In this document: positions 45,003 to 56,752 of the stretch, piece after piece
Position numbering within the stretch: the first letter of the stretch is position 1
How the letters are laid out: the number at the start of each line of letters is the position of its first letter
Assembly: GCA_010356995.1 (NCBI GenBank)
Contig: ML996688.1
Coordinates: 868,001-932,000, forward strand
Direction: 5' to 3'
Source: Trichodelitschia bisporula
Lineage: Eukaryota; Ascomycota; Dothideomycetes; Phaeotrichales; Phaeotrichaceae
DNA length: 64,000 bases
Position numbers and translations under genes: made by a program
Notes under the pieces: generated by a model
Databases searched by the model: none
What the model saw: the letters and a program-made list of their open reading frames with translations, nothing else
Told to the model about the DNA's origin: nothing

Positions 45003-46412
45003 GGTCTCGCAGTTCGACGACCGATGGCAGGGCGAACAGAGTTCGATGTGGAGGAAGGGTGAGAGGATGTCGAGGATACTCGGAGCGGGAATCAACAACT
45101 GTTTGGTATGATCATGCGAGCACCAAACTCACGAAGACGCGCTGCAGGGAATTAGGTAGGCGTTAGCGAAAAACTATGGCGTTCGTAGCGGCGTCTCCAA
45201 GATAAACAAAGTTTAGTGTATCAAGTGGGGGTGAGGCTTGACCTAGAAAGCGAGGGGGAGGGGGAGGGGGAGGGGAAGGGTAAATGGCGAGGGCGGAGTT
45301 TTGACGAGGAAGTTGCGGGGTGCAGCACTGGACACGGACAGGACAAGAGCTGAAGCAGGAGGTTATATCGAACTCGCGATGGTCAGTAAGCGTCACATGG
45401 ACAGCATTTAGCAAGGCAAAGACCCATGATGATTTTGAGGTCAATGATAACGGGTTCCGCTTCGCAGGGTGCAGGTGGGGATGGGGGACCTTGACATTAC
45501 TACGCAGAGACGGCTCGGTGCCCAGGGAACGATGAGGGGGGACTGCGGCTCGGCGGATGCCAATTGCCCCATTCTCTTGCAAACGGTTATTGACGGCAAA
45601 GGCAGGTTGGCGGTGGTAGTGGCGGCTGCAAGCCGTGAGGATAGACGACAAGCAAAATTTGATGCTTGGCTTCACAATATCTGACTTGTCTGGTGAGAGA
45701 TAGAAAAAGATGAAGGTGGAGAAGATGAAATTGGCGATGTGTGACAGCATGGAGCAAGAAGCAGGTGATAATACCGCTGTCAGCCGTAACTGATATCAGA
45801 TGGCTACATACGGTATGTCCTTGACATACGTAATTGAGCATGAAAGCTTCCGTAGAGTAGGCCAGAACTGTGCAGATAGAACAATTCCCAGCTATGCGGC
45901 CATTGGTTGCTGCTGTTGGTGCAGCTTGTGCAAGCGAACAAAGCCACAATGCATGTGACAGTCGAGCATTTACGGTTGTATTAGAGTCAAGCCACACAAC
46001 CACGTCCCTACGCCACAACCGTGTTCTCAGGCGTATATCGGGCACCTCAGGCAGTATTCATCAATTTCTCTCCCCGCATACACGTGACGGGACCGAGGGC
46101 AGCCACTGACCCAAGCCTAAACTCCCACTGTCTGCTTCCAAGCTGTGCCTGTCAAACTCGCCTCGCAAGAAATTCTGCTCTTCCTTCCGAGCACCCTCCC
46201 CCAACGACTTCCCACCGAACCACACTTAACCAACCCATTACGTGTCCACCTCCATTCACTCGGAACAGTCATTTGCCTAACGGCGGTTCACTTTTGCCGC
46301 TGTCTGCAGAAGCCCTATTTAAAGACCTCGCTGCGAGGCACTCTCTCTAAGAGAACCCCGCACTTTGACAGTTTTTGGTCTCTACGCACTAGACCCCGCA
46401 CCAAACACAGGC
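45003..46412. other. divergent promoter region (AVT-like / eRF1)
   Basis: A 1.4-kb region between divergent genes. It contains a G-rich repeat near the AVT-like gene and a pyrimidine-rich leader before eRF1. Long frames here (45163-45750 minus) have no domain and overlap the low-complexity tract. Confidence 0.5.
45254..45280. repeat. GGGGGA tandem repeat, possible G-quadruplex
   Basis: Four G-tracts of four to five G separated by single A, then a further GGG. The pattern meets the usual G-quadruplex rule. It lies about 250 bases upstream of the AVT-like start, on the strand opposite to transcription. Confidence 0.7.
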
Positions 46413-47824
<1,412 letters not shown>

Positions 47825-48690
47825 CGGTTTTGCAACCTCGCCATAAGCGAGGCTGCCGCTCCAGAGAACCACTGCGCTGGTTCTTTGACGGCACCTCGTG
47901 GCCTTGAAGGGGAGAGGGTTGTCGTAGAAGCGCCATCGATGGAGACTGGGGAAGGACAAGTTGCGGCCGATCGCGCTCGTTTGTAAGTCGGTCATGGAGG
48001 TGCGGTTCGCCATGTGACATGGTACGTTTTCTGCGTGTCGTTCTTCTGACCAAAAGCTGATGCTAGACACAGCCAGAGAGCGAAGGCGACGTTCAAGACC
48101 CGCCAGTTCAATGACCCAACTATCGTGGGGATTGTCCTCCAGTCCACATGAAGAGAGGGGGGCGGATTATGAGTGGTATTGATAGGCTATTGCTCTTGTT
48201 TTCTGGCATCTCACTACGGCTTTCAAAAAAGTTGAGAGTAATCTCGCCATTCTGGCGCTGATGCTAGAGGGCGCAAATTGAATCTGCTTTTACTTGAATT
48301 TTGGCACATTAATACGGTCCTTACCACTATTCTAGGAATAGTCAGAACAACTCACATTCCTGCAAAGTTCTGTCCGACCAGTGAAGTTATGTAGTACAGT
48401 GATTAAATGGTGAGCTATAGGCCCGAGCGCTATAATTTGGATGATCAGATGTTTGTCTTGAAACCGGAGGTGGATAGGGCCGACATCGCTTCGACCTGGC
48501 CCCTACTAAAGTAAGCCCAACTTCACCATTGACTTCCACGACCTCCACAAATCCCACATCCTTATCGCCTGCCCATTGGATTCTGCACGTTGCTTCTGTT
48601 ATTAATGACATCATAAAGGTGACATCCAAAAGACTTGCCTCTACTTCGGCGCGAACGGCCGCCGTCTTCGCCTCGGGCCGCATCACAAAA
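47825..48690. other. intergenic between two plus-strand genes
   Basis: 3' region of eRF1 and promoter of prephenate dehydratase. No other gene recognised. Confidence 0.5.
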
Positions 48691-49916
48691 ATGGCGGAGG
48701 TCAAGGTAGCATATCTCGGGCCGCCCGCGACTTACACCCATCAGGTAAGCACATGATAGCTATAGTTTGGCGCTCTTTTGAAAGCCTCCATGGTGTGTGG
48801 ATATTTTTTGATCTCGCTACGTCATTTTCTAAAGGCACAACTTTGTACTTTTCGCTCTCCTTCAACCACAGCATGAATATAAATTCCATCCTCCATCCCC
48901 TCCACCCATGACCAACCCATTATAAAGAAAACCCAATCTCACCCTCCCAGGCCGCCCTCCAAGTCTTCCGCCCAACAGCCACCCTGGTCCCCTACGCCAC
49001 CTTCCCCTCCATCTTCGCCGCCCTCCGCTCCGGCAGCGCAACCCACGCCGTCGTGCCCGTCGAGAACAGCACCAACGGGCCGGTCATCGCCGCCCTCGAC
49101 CTGCTCCTCGTCTTCAGCAGGTCCCCTCCCACCCATGCCATCGTGCGTGAAACCTACGTCCCGGTCACGCACTGCCTTCTCGGACGCCCCAATCCCTTGT
49201 CATCAGAAACTCCATCCCCGGACCTCAGCCATATCCGCGCCTTGTATTCCCACCCTCAGGCTTGGTCGCAGTGTACTCCGTTCTTGGACACACATTTCCC
49301 GCCAGGCAAAGGTGTGAGCCGGCATGATACGGACTCCACGGCCCGCGCGGCGGAGATCGTGGCTGCGGATGAGAGTGGCGCGAGTGCGGCGATTTGTTCG
49401 CCGCTGGCGGCGGAGGTGTATGGGCTGAGTGTTCTAGCGCCGGGGATTCAGGCACGGGAGAGAAATCAGACGCGGTTTGTTGTCCTTGGGCCACGGAGTC
49501 AGGGAGGCGGGGAGAAAGGGAGGGGAAACTGGAGGGTTAAGACCGGATTTACGATTGGGGTGAAGGGGCATCGGAATGTAGGGTTGCTGTCGAGGATGCT
49601 GGTAGTGCTGGAGAGGAGGGGGGTGGAGGTTGCATTTTTGAATTTGAGGCCGGGCGGGCAGGGCGGGTTCAATTATGCTGTTGTGCTGGAGGTTTTTGCG
49701 AGGAGGGGGGAGGGAAGCTTTGATACCGCTGTAAGGGAAATTGAGGGGATGGGAGGGGTTATCTCGTGGGTTGGGGAGTGGGAAGCGGCGGGAATCGCGT
49801 CGAGAGAGGTGCAGAGGGAGAGGGGGGCTGGTAGTAGGTCGCTGTTGTGGGCTGGGTTGGCTGCTGGTGGACTGCTGATACTGCTTCAACAACGGCTGTC
49901 GGTATGGAGACGATGA
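48691..49916 (+). CDS. PHA2: prephenate dehydratase with ACT domain and hydrophobic tail
   Basis: Exons 48691-48744 and 48951-49916, joined over a 206-nt intron; 339 residues. It converts prephenate to phenylpyruvate in phenylalanine synthesis. The catalytic domain shows VAYLGPPATYTHQ (across the intron), VPVENSTNG (56-60) and the TRF motif at 192-194 (NQTRFVVLG). An ACT domain (about 211-290, GFTIGVKGHRNVGLLSRML) normally gives allosteric control by phenylalanine. After it, residues 315-332 (SLLWAGLAAGGLLILLQQ) form a strong hydrophobic segment followed by RLSVWRR. This resembles a tail anchor and is not usual for the enzyme. The first exon is short, but it supplies the essential N-terminal strand. 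Confidence 0.92.
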
Positions 49917-50301
49917 TGTGATTCGAAAATACGGCAAGCTGGGCGTCGAAAAAGGAGATCGTACGGGCAAGCGGAGACAGTGGAAAATGGGCAAGGCGTT
50001 CGATAATTGGTGACATAAATTCCGTTTCCGGACGAGGCCCGTTCTTCGCAGCGAAGGTCATCAAAAATAACAATAAAAGACATGGAGTGCATCGCAGAAA
50101 CCTCAGAATCAGGTTGATATTTCATCTCCAGAGCAGAACTCGCGGTATGCAAGGCCGAGCCGTCTCCACCCAACCCCAGCCGAGGCTAAGCTTCACGCCA
50201 GCCGCTTACCGGTACCTGGACATCAGCCACAGATAGCATCACGGGAAAACATCTTCAATATCAACCACCACCACTCCCCTTTACGACATCATCATCCCAA
50301 A
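49917..50301. other. intergenic between two plus-strand genes
   Basis: 3' region of prephenate dehydratase and a CT-rich leader before the thioesterase ATG. No other gene seen. Confidence 0.5.
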
Positions 50302-50931
50302 ATGCCCCCCTCAAACACCCCCCCACCCCCGGCCGACCTCGCCCACTTCCGCACCCACCCCTGGTGCGCCACCCTCCTCGACGACCCCTCCTACACAATA
50401 AGCGACATGACCAGTCGCCACGCAAAGCCCTCAACCGAAGACCTCCTCTTCGGCCTCATCCTCAAAACCCCCTCCACAATTTCCCACTGCGTAATCCAAA
50501 TCCCCCACCCGAAGTCTCCCACAGCTCAAGTCCCTTCCCTCCGCGCGCTGCTCGCACTGGGTAAGGACTTGAATGGGTATCCGCACGTATGCCACGGGGG
50601 CATCGTCGCCACCATCCTGGACGAGGCGATGGGTGTGCTGATCGGGGCGCGGCAGGCGCGGGCGGAGGAATTGGCTGTTAGGGAAGGGAAGGAGCCGGGC
50701 CGGGTGCCGACGAGTCTTACCGGGGAGTTGAGTGTGCGGTATTTGCGGCCTGTGGCGACGCCGCAGGCGGTGCTGGTGAGGGTGGAGGTGGAACGGGAGG
50801 AGGGGAGGAAGATTTGGCTTGTGGCGCGGATGGAGGATGGCGAGGGGGTGAGGTTGGCGGAGGGACGGGCGGTATTTATTCAGATGAGGGAGGAGAGGGA
50901 TAAGGGGAGGCCGATGAGGCCGAGGATTTAA
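50302..50931 (+). CDS. hot-dog fold thioesterase (PaaI/THEM4-like)
   Basis: Single exon, 209 residues. The hot-dog core begins near residue 85 with LGKDLNGYPHVCHGGIVATILDEAMG. The HGG motif is at 98-100 and D107 lies in the central helix, the usual catalytic region of the 4HBT/PaaI group. The later strands GELSVRYLRPVATPQAVLVRV and WLVARMEDGEGVRLAEGRAVF complete the fold. Such enzymes hydrolyse acyl-CoA or similar thioesters; fungal members of this type are often near polyketide or lipid genes, but none is adjacent here. No targeting signal is seen. Codon use shifts to very GC/GA-rich in the second half. Confidence 0.88.
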   Translation: MPPSNTPPPPADLAHFRTHPWCATLLDDPSYTISDMTSRHAKPSTEDLLFGLILKTPSTISHCVIQIPHPKSPTAQVPSLRALLALGKDLNGYPHVCHGGIVATILDEAMGVLIGARQARAEELAVREGKEPGRVPTSLTGELSVRYLRPVATPQAVLVRVEVEREEGRKIWLVARMEDGEGVRLAEGRAVFIQMREERDKGRPMRPRI

Positions 50932-51164
50932 GGATTAGCGGGGTGTTTGGAGTTAGACGCGATAGACGGGGTGGAGATGGGTAGATATTGTGAAGATCGA
51001 GCAAGAGCTGCTAGATCCCGGTGGAGTCATTGAATCAGCAGGAGAGGGAATACTTCATTAGCCTCCTGGACTTGATGATACTCAGACATAATATACAGGC
51101 ATCCAAGAGCATCACTGCTCTCGGTATGCTCATGGATTTACAGGCTAAAGTACAGTCGCAACCC

Positions 51165-53584
51165 TCAAGGTCTTCCCTCCGAATACTTCTTGATGGCATT
51201 GCGGAACAGCTCTCTGCATCTCACCTTACTTCCCAGATTGGCGCACAGCAAGAATGCACCACTCAGCTTCCGATGTAGGCTGTACGTCTCCTCCGGCGGA
51301 GGCGCCAGCCGCTCCTTCACCATCAAGGGAATCAGACTCCGCACTCTGTCCGTAATGGTTTGGTCCCTGAAATCGTACTCTTCAGGAGCCTGATTCGTAA
51401 ATGGCTCAGCGAGCGTAAGAACCGAGTCAATGTGCGCATTCCGCATGTGCATGCTCTCAGCACCAGTCAGATATCCGAGCTGGATGGATAGCTCCGCAAC
51501 GGCATTGCGGTCATGTCGGGAGGCAGCCTCCAAAACCTTGATATATGGATCCACAAATTCATCCGGGTATTCTCTGCTTGCGCCAAAGTCCAACAGCTCC
51601 AATTTGTTGTTTTCCGGGTTGTACAGGAAATTTGTCCAGTTGGGGTCAGTTTGCATGAACTTGAATTCGCAAATTTCCCGTAAGCAGAGACGGAGAATCT
51701 GCATTCCGATCCAGTCTCGCTGTTCTTGGGTGAGGGAGGGTAGCTTCGTGACGGCAGATCCCTGCATCAGCTCAGCTGTGAGGACCTCGCGTCCAGACGC
51801 CTCCGGAATTATCTCCGGCACAGTGAAGACGTCAGTGTCATCTTCAAGAAGTTTCTTAAACCGTCTGGCACAGTCCGCTTCGCGCAAATAATCGCATTCC
51901 CAGGCTAGTTCGGTTTGCGCATTCGCAATGGTTTTGTCGAGGAAGAGGCCTTTCGGAAGCAACCTCGAGGCTGTCAGGAGAATCGAAAGGTTATTCAGGT
52001 CCGAGTTGATGGACTGAGCAACCCCGGGATATTGGACCTTGACGGCCACTTCCATCCCAGTCGACTTGAGGACTGCGCGGTGCACTTGTCCAATGGATGC
52101 TGCGGCTATGGGGACCTCGTCAAAGGACGAAAATATATCTCTCCAGTCCGACCCTAGGTTACTCGCCAGAACCTTGTCTCGTTGGAATGCGGGCATGTAG
52201 TCTGCAGAGTCCTGCACGCGTCGGAGAACCTCATGTATCGATGGGGGCAGCATCTTGAGATCTGCAAAATGAGCCTCACAAAGCTGTACGATGGGTGGAC
52301 AAACCTTGAAAGGAGATCATCTGCCCAAGCTTCAGCGCCGCTCCGCGCATTCGGGAGAGCTTGGCCACAAGTCTTTCCATGTTGCCGGGGCTCAACATCA
52401 TTGATCCTCCAGAGTCACCACCTCCGGTAACCCTGCGGAGGCCCTCTCCGACGACGCCGAACGCCATTCCGGTGGCGAGGCTGCCATATTGCCATAATCT
52501 GCCCAGACGGGTGGAGGGGACCCTTGACTCCTTAAGCTGATAGCCCGATCCCAGAGGGCTTGCTGCTAGCCCAGAGGGTATCTGTAGTATGTCTGTCAGC
52601 TATCAGTGCTTGCCGGGCACCCATGGTTCATGAGCTAACCTCAACCGCTGAGCTCTGGAGCGTTTCCTGAGCAATATCCGAGGCTAATTGCCGCATATCT
52701 GATGCTGAATGAGCCTCCAAGGCACCAGACTTGGTCGACTTGAAGGTCTCTTGACCTGAAATTGGCTTTTGTGCCCCAGTGGGAGTGTAAAACACATCTT
52801 GGTTGAGTCCTTCTGCACTCGTGCTCCCTTGAAAGCCCGATGTGTTTTTGGGTATCTTTGTTCGAGGGAGGGAAGAGAAATTTGTGTTGACTTCAGTAGA
52901 AGGAGCATAGTATACATCTTGGTCGTGGCCGTTCTCGAGCTCCGACTGCCCTGTCCGGGTGCCAGCAGTTGTAACTGAAGGGATTTGGGCTTCGGCCTGA
53001 CGCTGAAACCCTTTGGCAGCCGTCGAGGTGGTTGCTTTGGAAAATGATGGGGTCGCCGCAGGTGAGACCGAGCTGGGAATCGCAGTGGACTGCTTCCCAC
53101 TCCCTTCGGCGGCGGAAGCCAGCGCGTCTTCGACATTCGGAGGAATGAAGGTGCCATCAGGCAATGTGTTTCCTGATTCTTCTGCTTGCTCCGGGATAAA
53201 CTCTCTTTGCGGAACTGGATCCGCTGTTGAATTTCCCACCGATGCCGCCGTTTTGTACTCTTTTTCAAAGGCCTGCCCTACGTCGTTTTCCTTTTGTGGT
53301 CCTCCATATGTCGCGTGTTGTGCAGAGCGGTCTTTCTGGACTCCATCCTGTTCCCCGGGCGCCGAAGGATAAACCGGTCCGGACTCGTCGAGACGCTTCG
53401 CAAGCTCTATTGCTGCCTTCGCCGTGAGTGTGACGCGGTCCGTCTGGTCCTTGACCGCCTTCGCTAGAGACGAAGTCTTGTTGTAGACATCAATTTGGTT
53501 GGAGCGGAGCACTATGTGCTGTTTCGCGATCGACCGGGAGGCATTGAAGAGTTTTGCGACGTCCAAAAGACGTCTACCGGCCAT
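51165..53584 (-). CDS. COQ8: COQ8 / ADCK3-type atypical kinase, ubiquinone synthesis
   Basis: Exons 52640-53584, 52305-52581 and 51165-52261 (introns 58 and 43 nt), 772 residues. COQ8 is an ATPase/atypical kinase-like protein of the mitochondrial matrix needed for the CoQ biosynthetic complex. Family hallmarks are KLGQ at 399-402 in the KxGQ motif (RMRGAALKLGQMISFQD) and AAAS at 460-463, the Ala-rich replacement of the glycine loop. Then come VAVKVQYPG, TDPNWTNFLYNP and ELLDFGASR, the equivalents of the kinase core. The first 315 residues are a long Ser/Thr-rich extension with two QDV(Y/F)Y motifs, typical of fungal orthologues. Divergent to NTA1. Confidence 0.95.
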
Positions 53585-54088
53585 TGAGTGCTCGAAGCTA
53601 TGGCAAGGACGTGTACATCACGCTGTGCGGTGGTGGCGGGGTCGATGGGTGGTGGGGCAAGGCGATGGTTCAAACAAAGGTTGTGGACGCCCAACACTTC
53701 GTGAAGCTCCATCGGAGCTGGCTACCGGGAGCTCCGGACCTGCAACAGTGGCGCTTAACTTACCAGCATCAAACCGCCCCCAATCACCACGCTATTCGGA
53801 CGAGATGCGGGCCCAGTGTCTACTAAAGCTTACACAAATGAGATAGCGTAGCGCGCATCGGGGAAAGCAGAGTCAGCCTCTGCAAGCAGTGCGGTTCACC
53901 AGTGCTCGTCAAACCACATCACTTCGTCTCGATATAAAAGGGCCAAAGAATCGGAAGCCGCAACCATATTACAGCTGAGGACTTGCTGAGCTCATCATCT
54001 CGGTTATCTGCTGAATTTTTGGATCATCCATCCTCACAACGTCCAAAACTTTGCTTCGCCCTGGCGTCTTTTAGACCACGTTGAAACG
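53585..54088. other. divergent promoter region (COQ8 / NTA1)
   Basis: A 504-base promoter between divergent starts, with a TATA box for NTA1. Plus-strand frames here are antisense to nothing known and lack domains. Confidence 0.55.
53933..53939 (+). promoter_or_regulatory. TATA box of NTA1
   Basis: TATAAAA about 150 bases before the NTA1 ATG, in a fitting core-promoter position. Confidence 0.5.
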
Positions 54089-55093
54089 ATGAAGATAGCA
54101 TGCCTTCAGTTCGCTCCGGCCCTCGGCCAGCTGGATGAGAACATGGAAAAGGCTAAGAAGATCCTCGAGAATACACCCGACCTGAAAGCACCCACCGATA
54201 GTCGACCGCTGTGGCTTATCCTCCCTGAGCTGGCATTCTCGGGTGAGTCCCTTGGGTCAAAATTAAAATCCAATCCACAAGCTCACGTTACATAAAAGGA
54301 TACAACTTCCCATCCCTGGAAGCCATTAAACCGTTCCTGGAACCGACATGCGCGGGGCCATCCACGCAATGGGCCATTGCAATTGCCCGTCAGTACGGAT
54401 GCCATGTAACTGTTGGTTACCCGGAATGTGCGCAAGTCACGACTGATGCTGGAACTAAACGCATCAACTACAACAGTAGCGTCACGATTGCCCCTAATGG
54501 CCGTATTCTCGGTGCTTACCGTAAACGTTTCCTCTACTACACCGACGAAACTTGGGCGGCAGAAGGCGACAGTCCAACCGGATTCTTCGCGGGAGAGCTC
54601 GGGGCCCTGGGTAAGGTGTCCATGGGAATCTGCATGGATATAAACCCCTACAAATTCATGAGTCCGTGGCGGGACTACGAGTTCGCAACCCATGTGCTCG
54701 ATAGGTGCACTCCGGTAGCGGTTGTATCAATGGCCTTCTTAACTCGCCTCACTCTGCATGAGCTCGGTGAGCTACCATTACGTCCGGACGAAGAGACATT
54801 TGCGTATTGGATCGAGCGGTTCCAGCCGCTTGTGGAATCTGTGGATACTACCACTGTCGTTGTCTTCGCAAACAGGTGTGGCACAGAAGGAAGTGCGTGC
54901 TATGCGGGAACCAGTAGTGTCATATTGGTCCAGAACGGCAAAGTCAGCATCTATGATGTTGTTGGGAAAATGGAAGAGAAGTGCCTCGTCGTGGATTTGA
55001 CCAGAGTATGCAACTTGCCCATCCTTAGACCATGCTAACACTTGGTAGGCGCCAAAGTATGCGCTTCAGAGGGACAGACCAAGCTATGCTTAA
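54089..55093 (+). CDS. NTA1: NTA1-like N-terminal Asn/Gln amidase
   Basis: Exons 54089-54242, 54299-55005 and 55049-55093 (introns 56 and 43 nt), 301 residues. It is a nitrilase-fold enzyme; the family member NTA1 deamidates N-terminal Asn and Gln, making them substrates of the N-degron pathway. The catalytic triad of the fold is visible: E47 in LPELAFSG, K126 in YRKRFLYYTDE and C163 in GICMDINPY. The order and spacing match NTA1 rather than classical nitrilases, whose cysteine sits in a different context. The last exon encodes only 14 residues (APKYALQRDRPSYA), and the frame would end three codons into intron 2 otherwise. Divergent to COQ8. Confidence 0.9.
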
Positions 55094-55414
55094 TCATGTT
55101 GAATGTGATCCGGGAGTTCCCTGGAGGGCCTGGGGGTTGCGAAGCGTAATCTGGGTGTTTTCCGTGCGCTGTTTAGCGGAGCTGGACCAAAGAACATGAG
55201 TCACGCGAAGCACTGTGAACCAGAAGATGCGTTTCAATCGTTTATTCTTGCACACTGTGAAGCCGGACTCCTATTGCGACCCAGAGATGAAACCCATCCA
55301 TCGCACCAGTGACCCCACCATGGCTGCTGCGAAGACAGTGCCGTGCTCGTCAAAAGCCATGCCGCAAGGATTCCATGTTTCGCAGTGAGCAGCCCAACAC
55401 CGAAGGCGAATAAT
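55094..55414. other. convergent 3' region
   Basis: 3' UTRs of NTA1 (plus) and eL39 (minus). Nothing else seen. Confidence 0.55.
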
Positions 55415-55693
55415 CTAGATGCCGATGCGGGTCTTGCGCCAATGCCGACGCTTCGCGTTGTAGCTGGGGGACGTCAGTATCTTGTTCGCGCGACTCCAAG
55501 TTTTGTTTGGCGGTTGAGGTTCGTTACTCACCGGATAGTGTTGTTGGTCCGGAGACGAATCCACTGAGGAATGGGGCGATTCTGCTTCTGAGCTTTGGCA
55601 AGCTTCTGCTTGGTGCGGAAAGACTTGTGAGACTGCAAATAATTCCTGTTAGCATAATTCATCGGATATTATCGCAATAAGACGTACCGGCAT
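55415..55693 (-). CDS. RPL39: 60S ribosomal protein L39 (eL39)
   Basis: Exons 55688-55693, 55532-55632 and 55415-55463 (introns 55 and 68 nt), 51 residues. The spliced protein is the standard eL39: [20 protein letters not shown], then [18 protein letters not shown] and [13 protein letters not shown]. It lines the nascent-chain exit tunnel of the large subunit. The first coding exon holds only ATG CCG, so the gene is easy to miss by frame scanning. Position and phase of both introns fit eL39 genes of other fungi. Confidence 0.98.
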
Positions 55694-56752
55694 CGTGACA
55701 GATTCTCGGGGTTGCCGGTTGTTGCTTTGCCTGACGTTGGTGCAAGTATTTTGGGGTGCGGAATTGAATTTGGCGAGCTTCGGCACCAGGACTAACCTTT
55801 TTCCACACTATTCCCATTGGTGCCTCAGGCAGAAAAGCCAGAGACTTGGCATTCGAGACCCTGGGGTGAACGGAACTTCCACTCTTCACGCAAGCGAACC
55901 AACCTTCACGAGATTCGAGGTCAATTCTGATTGTCATCTTCAAGCCTGAATCCTTGGTACTCATAAGAGCGGGATATGCCCAGAAAAGCGACGTTACGGA
56001 GCAAAAATGGGAATAGAGAAATAGATATGGCCTGGCTCCCGATGTGCCTTCTTACAACCAGCAACCGGCGCTGGCTTCGTTGGCCAGTTGAGGATTTGTT
56101 ACCTTTTCCTCTCATTCCGTGATGCTAAGTCTGAGTTTAGGGTACTGTAGCGAAGTCAGTTTAGAACCCACGTTGAGAATGTGCATGGCTTGGATGCAGG
56201 ATACCTCCGAAGCATTCCAGCATTTCCCTTTTCAGGAGACCATCATCTGAATTATTCCTTTGTCTCCGTTTTCTAGTCACCGTGGCGTTCGCAGAAGTCA
56301 TCCACCTTGGACCCAAACCCTCATAGTGCCTTTTGCCTCTCGCTATCCAATACCCCTTCCGGCCGTCAGTGTATCCATAGTGAACATATGCCACCCAACC
56401 CCCCCCTCGACGAGTCACAAGCAATCGCCCATTTTCCGGAAGTGGAGGCCGAAGATGATGTCTAGTACCTCTCGTCGAACGATACCCTCCTTTGTACAAC
56501 TGACTAGAATCGCTTCCGCCCGTTGCTTGACCGTATGCGCAACCAAGTCCTGTGCACATACCAGGAACGTGCTAAATGAACGCTGTGGGATGTCGACGTG
56601 TATTTAGCTATGCCTTCGTCCTTCATCCTCTGCTTTTTGTACCATCTTGAGCAATCATACAAGCAAATCACATGTCTGGCTAGCCACTATTTGACTTGAA
56701 TGAATACGGTGCTAACTTTGACCAGATCGGACTTCAACTATAATTTGTTGAC
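55694..56752. other. intergenic between eL39 and the WSC gene
   Basis: Divergent 1.06-kb region. It holds one doubtful minus-strand frame (56161-56559, listed separately). No repeat or RNA gene seen. Confidence 0.5.
56161..56559 (-). CDS. hypothetical protein (doubtful)
   Basis: An intronless 132-residue frame between two well-supported divergent genes. It has a dense middle (GRLLVTRRGGGWVAYVHYG, then YTDGRKGYWIARGKRHYEG) rich in Gly, Tyr, Trp and Arg, which reads more like protein than the other random frames nearby. No domain is recognised. A possible acceptor site lies just upstream of the first Met codons, so there may be an unseen 5' exon. It could equally be chance sequence. Confidence 0.25.
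   Translation of the reverse strand: MCTGLGCAYGQATGGSDSSQLYKGGYRSTRGTRHHLRPPLPENGRLLVTRRGGGWVAYVHYGYTDGRKGYWIARGKRHYEGLGPRWMTSANATVTRKRRQRNNSDDGLLKREMLECFGGILHPSHAHSQRGF

Noticed and set aside
45163-45750. 195-residue minus-strand frame with a poly-Pro stretch
   Set aside because: The proline run comes from the G-rich repeat; there is no domain, and it lies in the AVT-like gene's upstream region.
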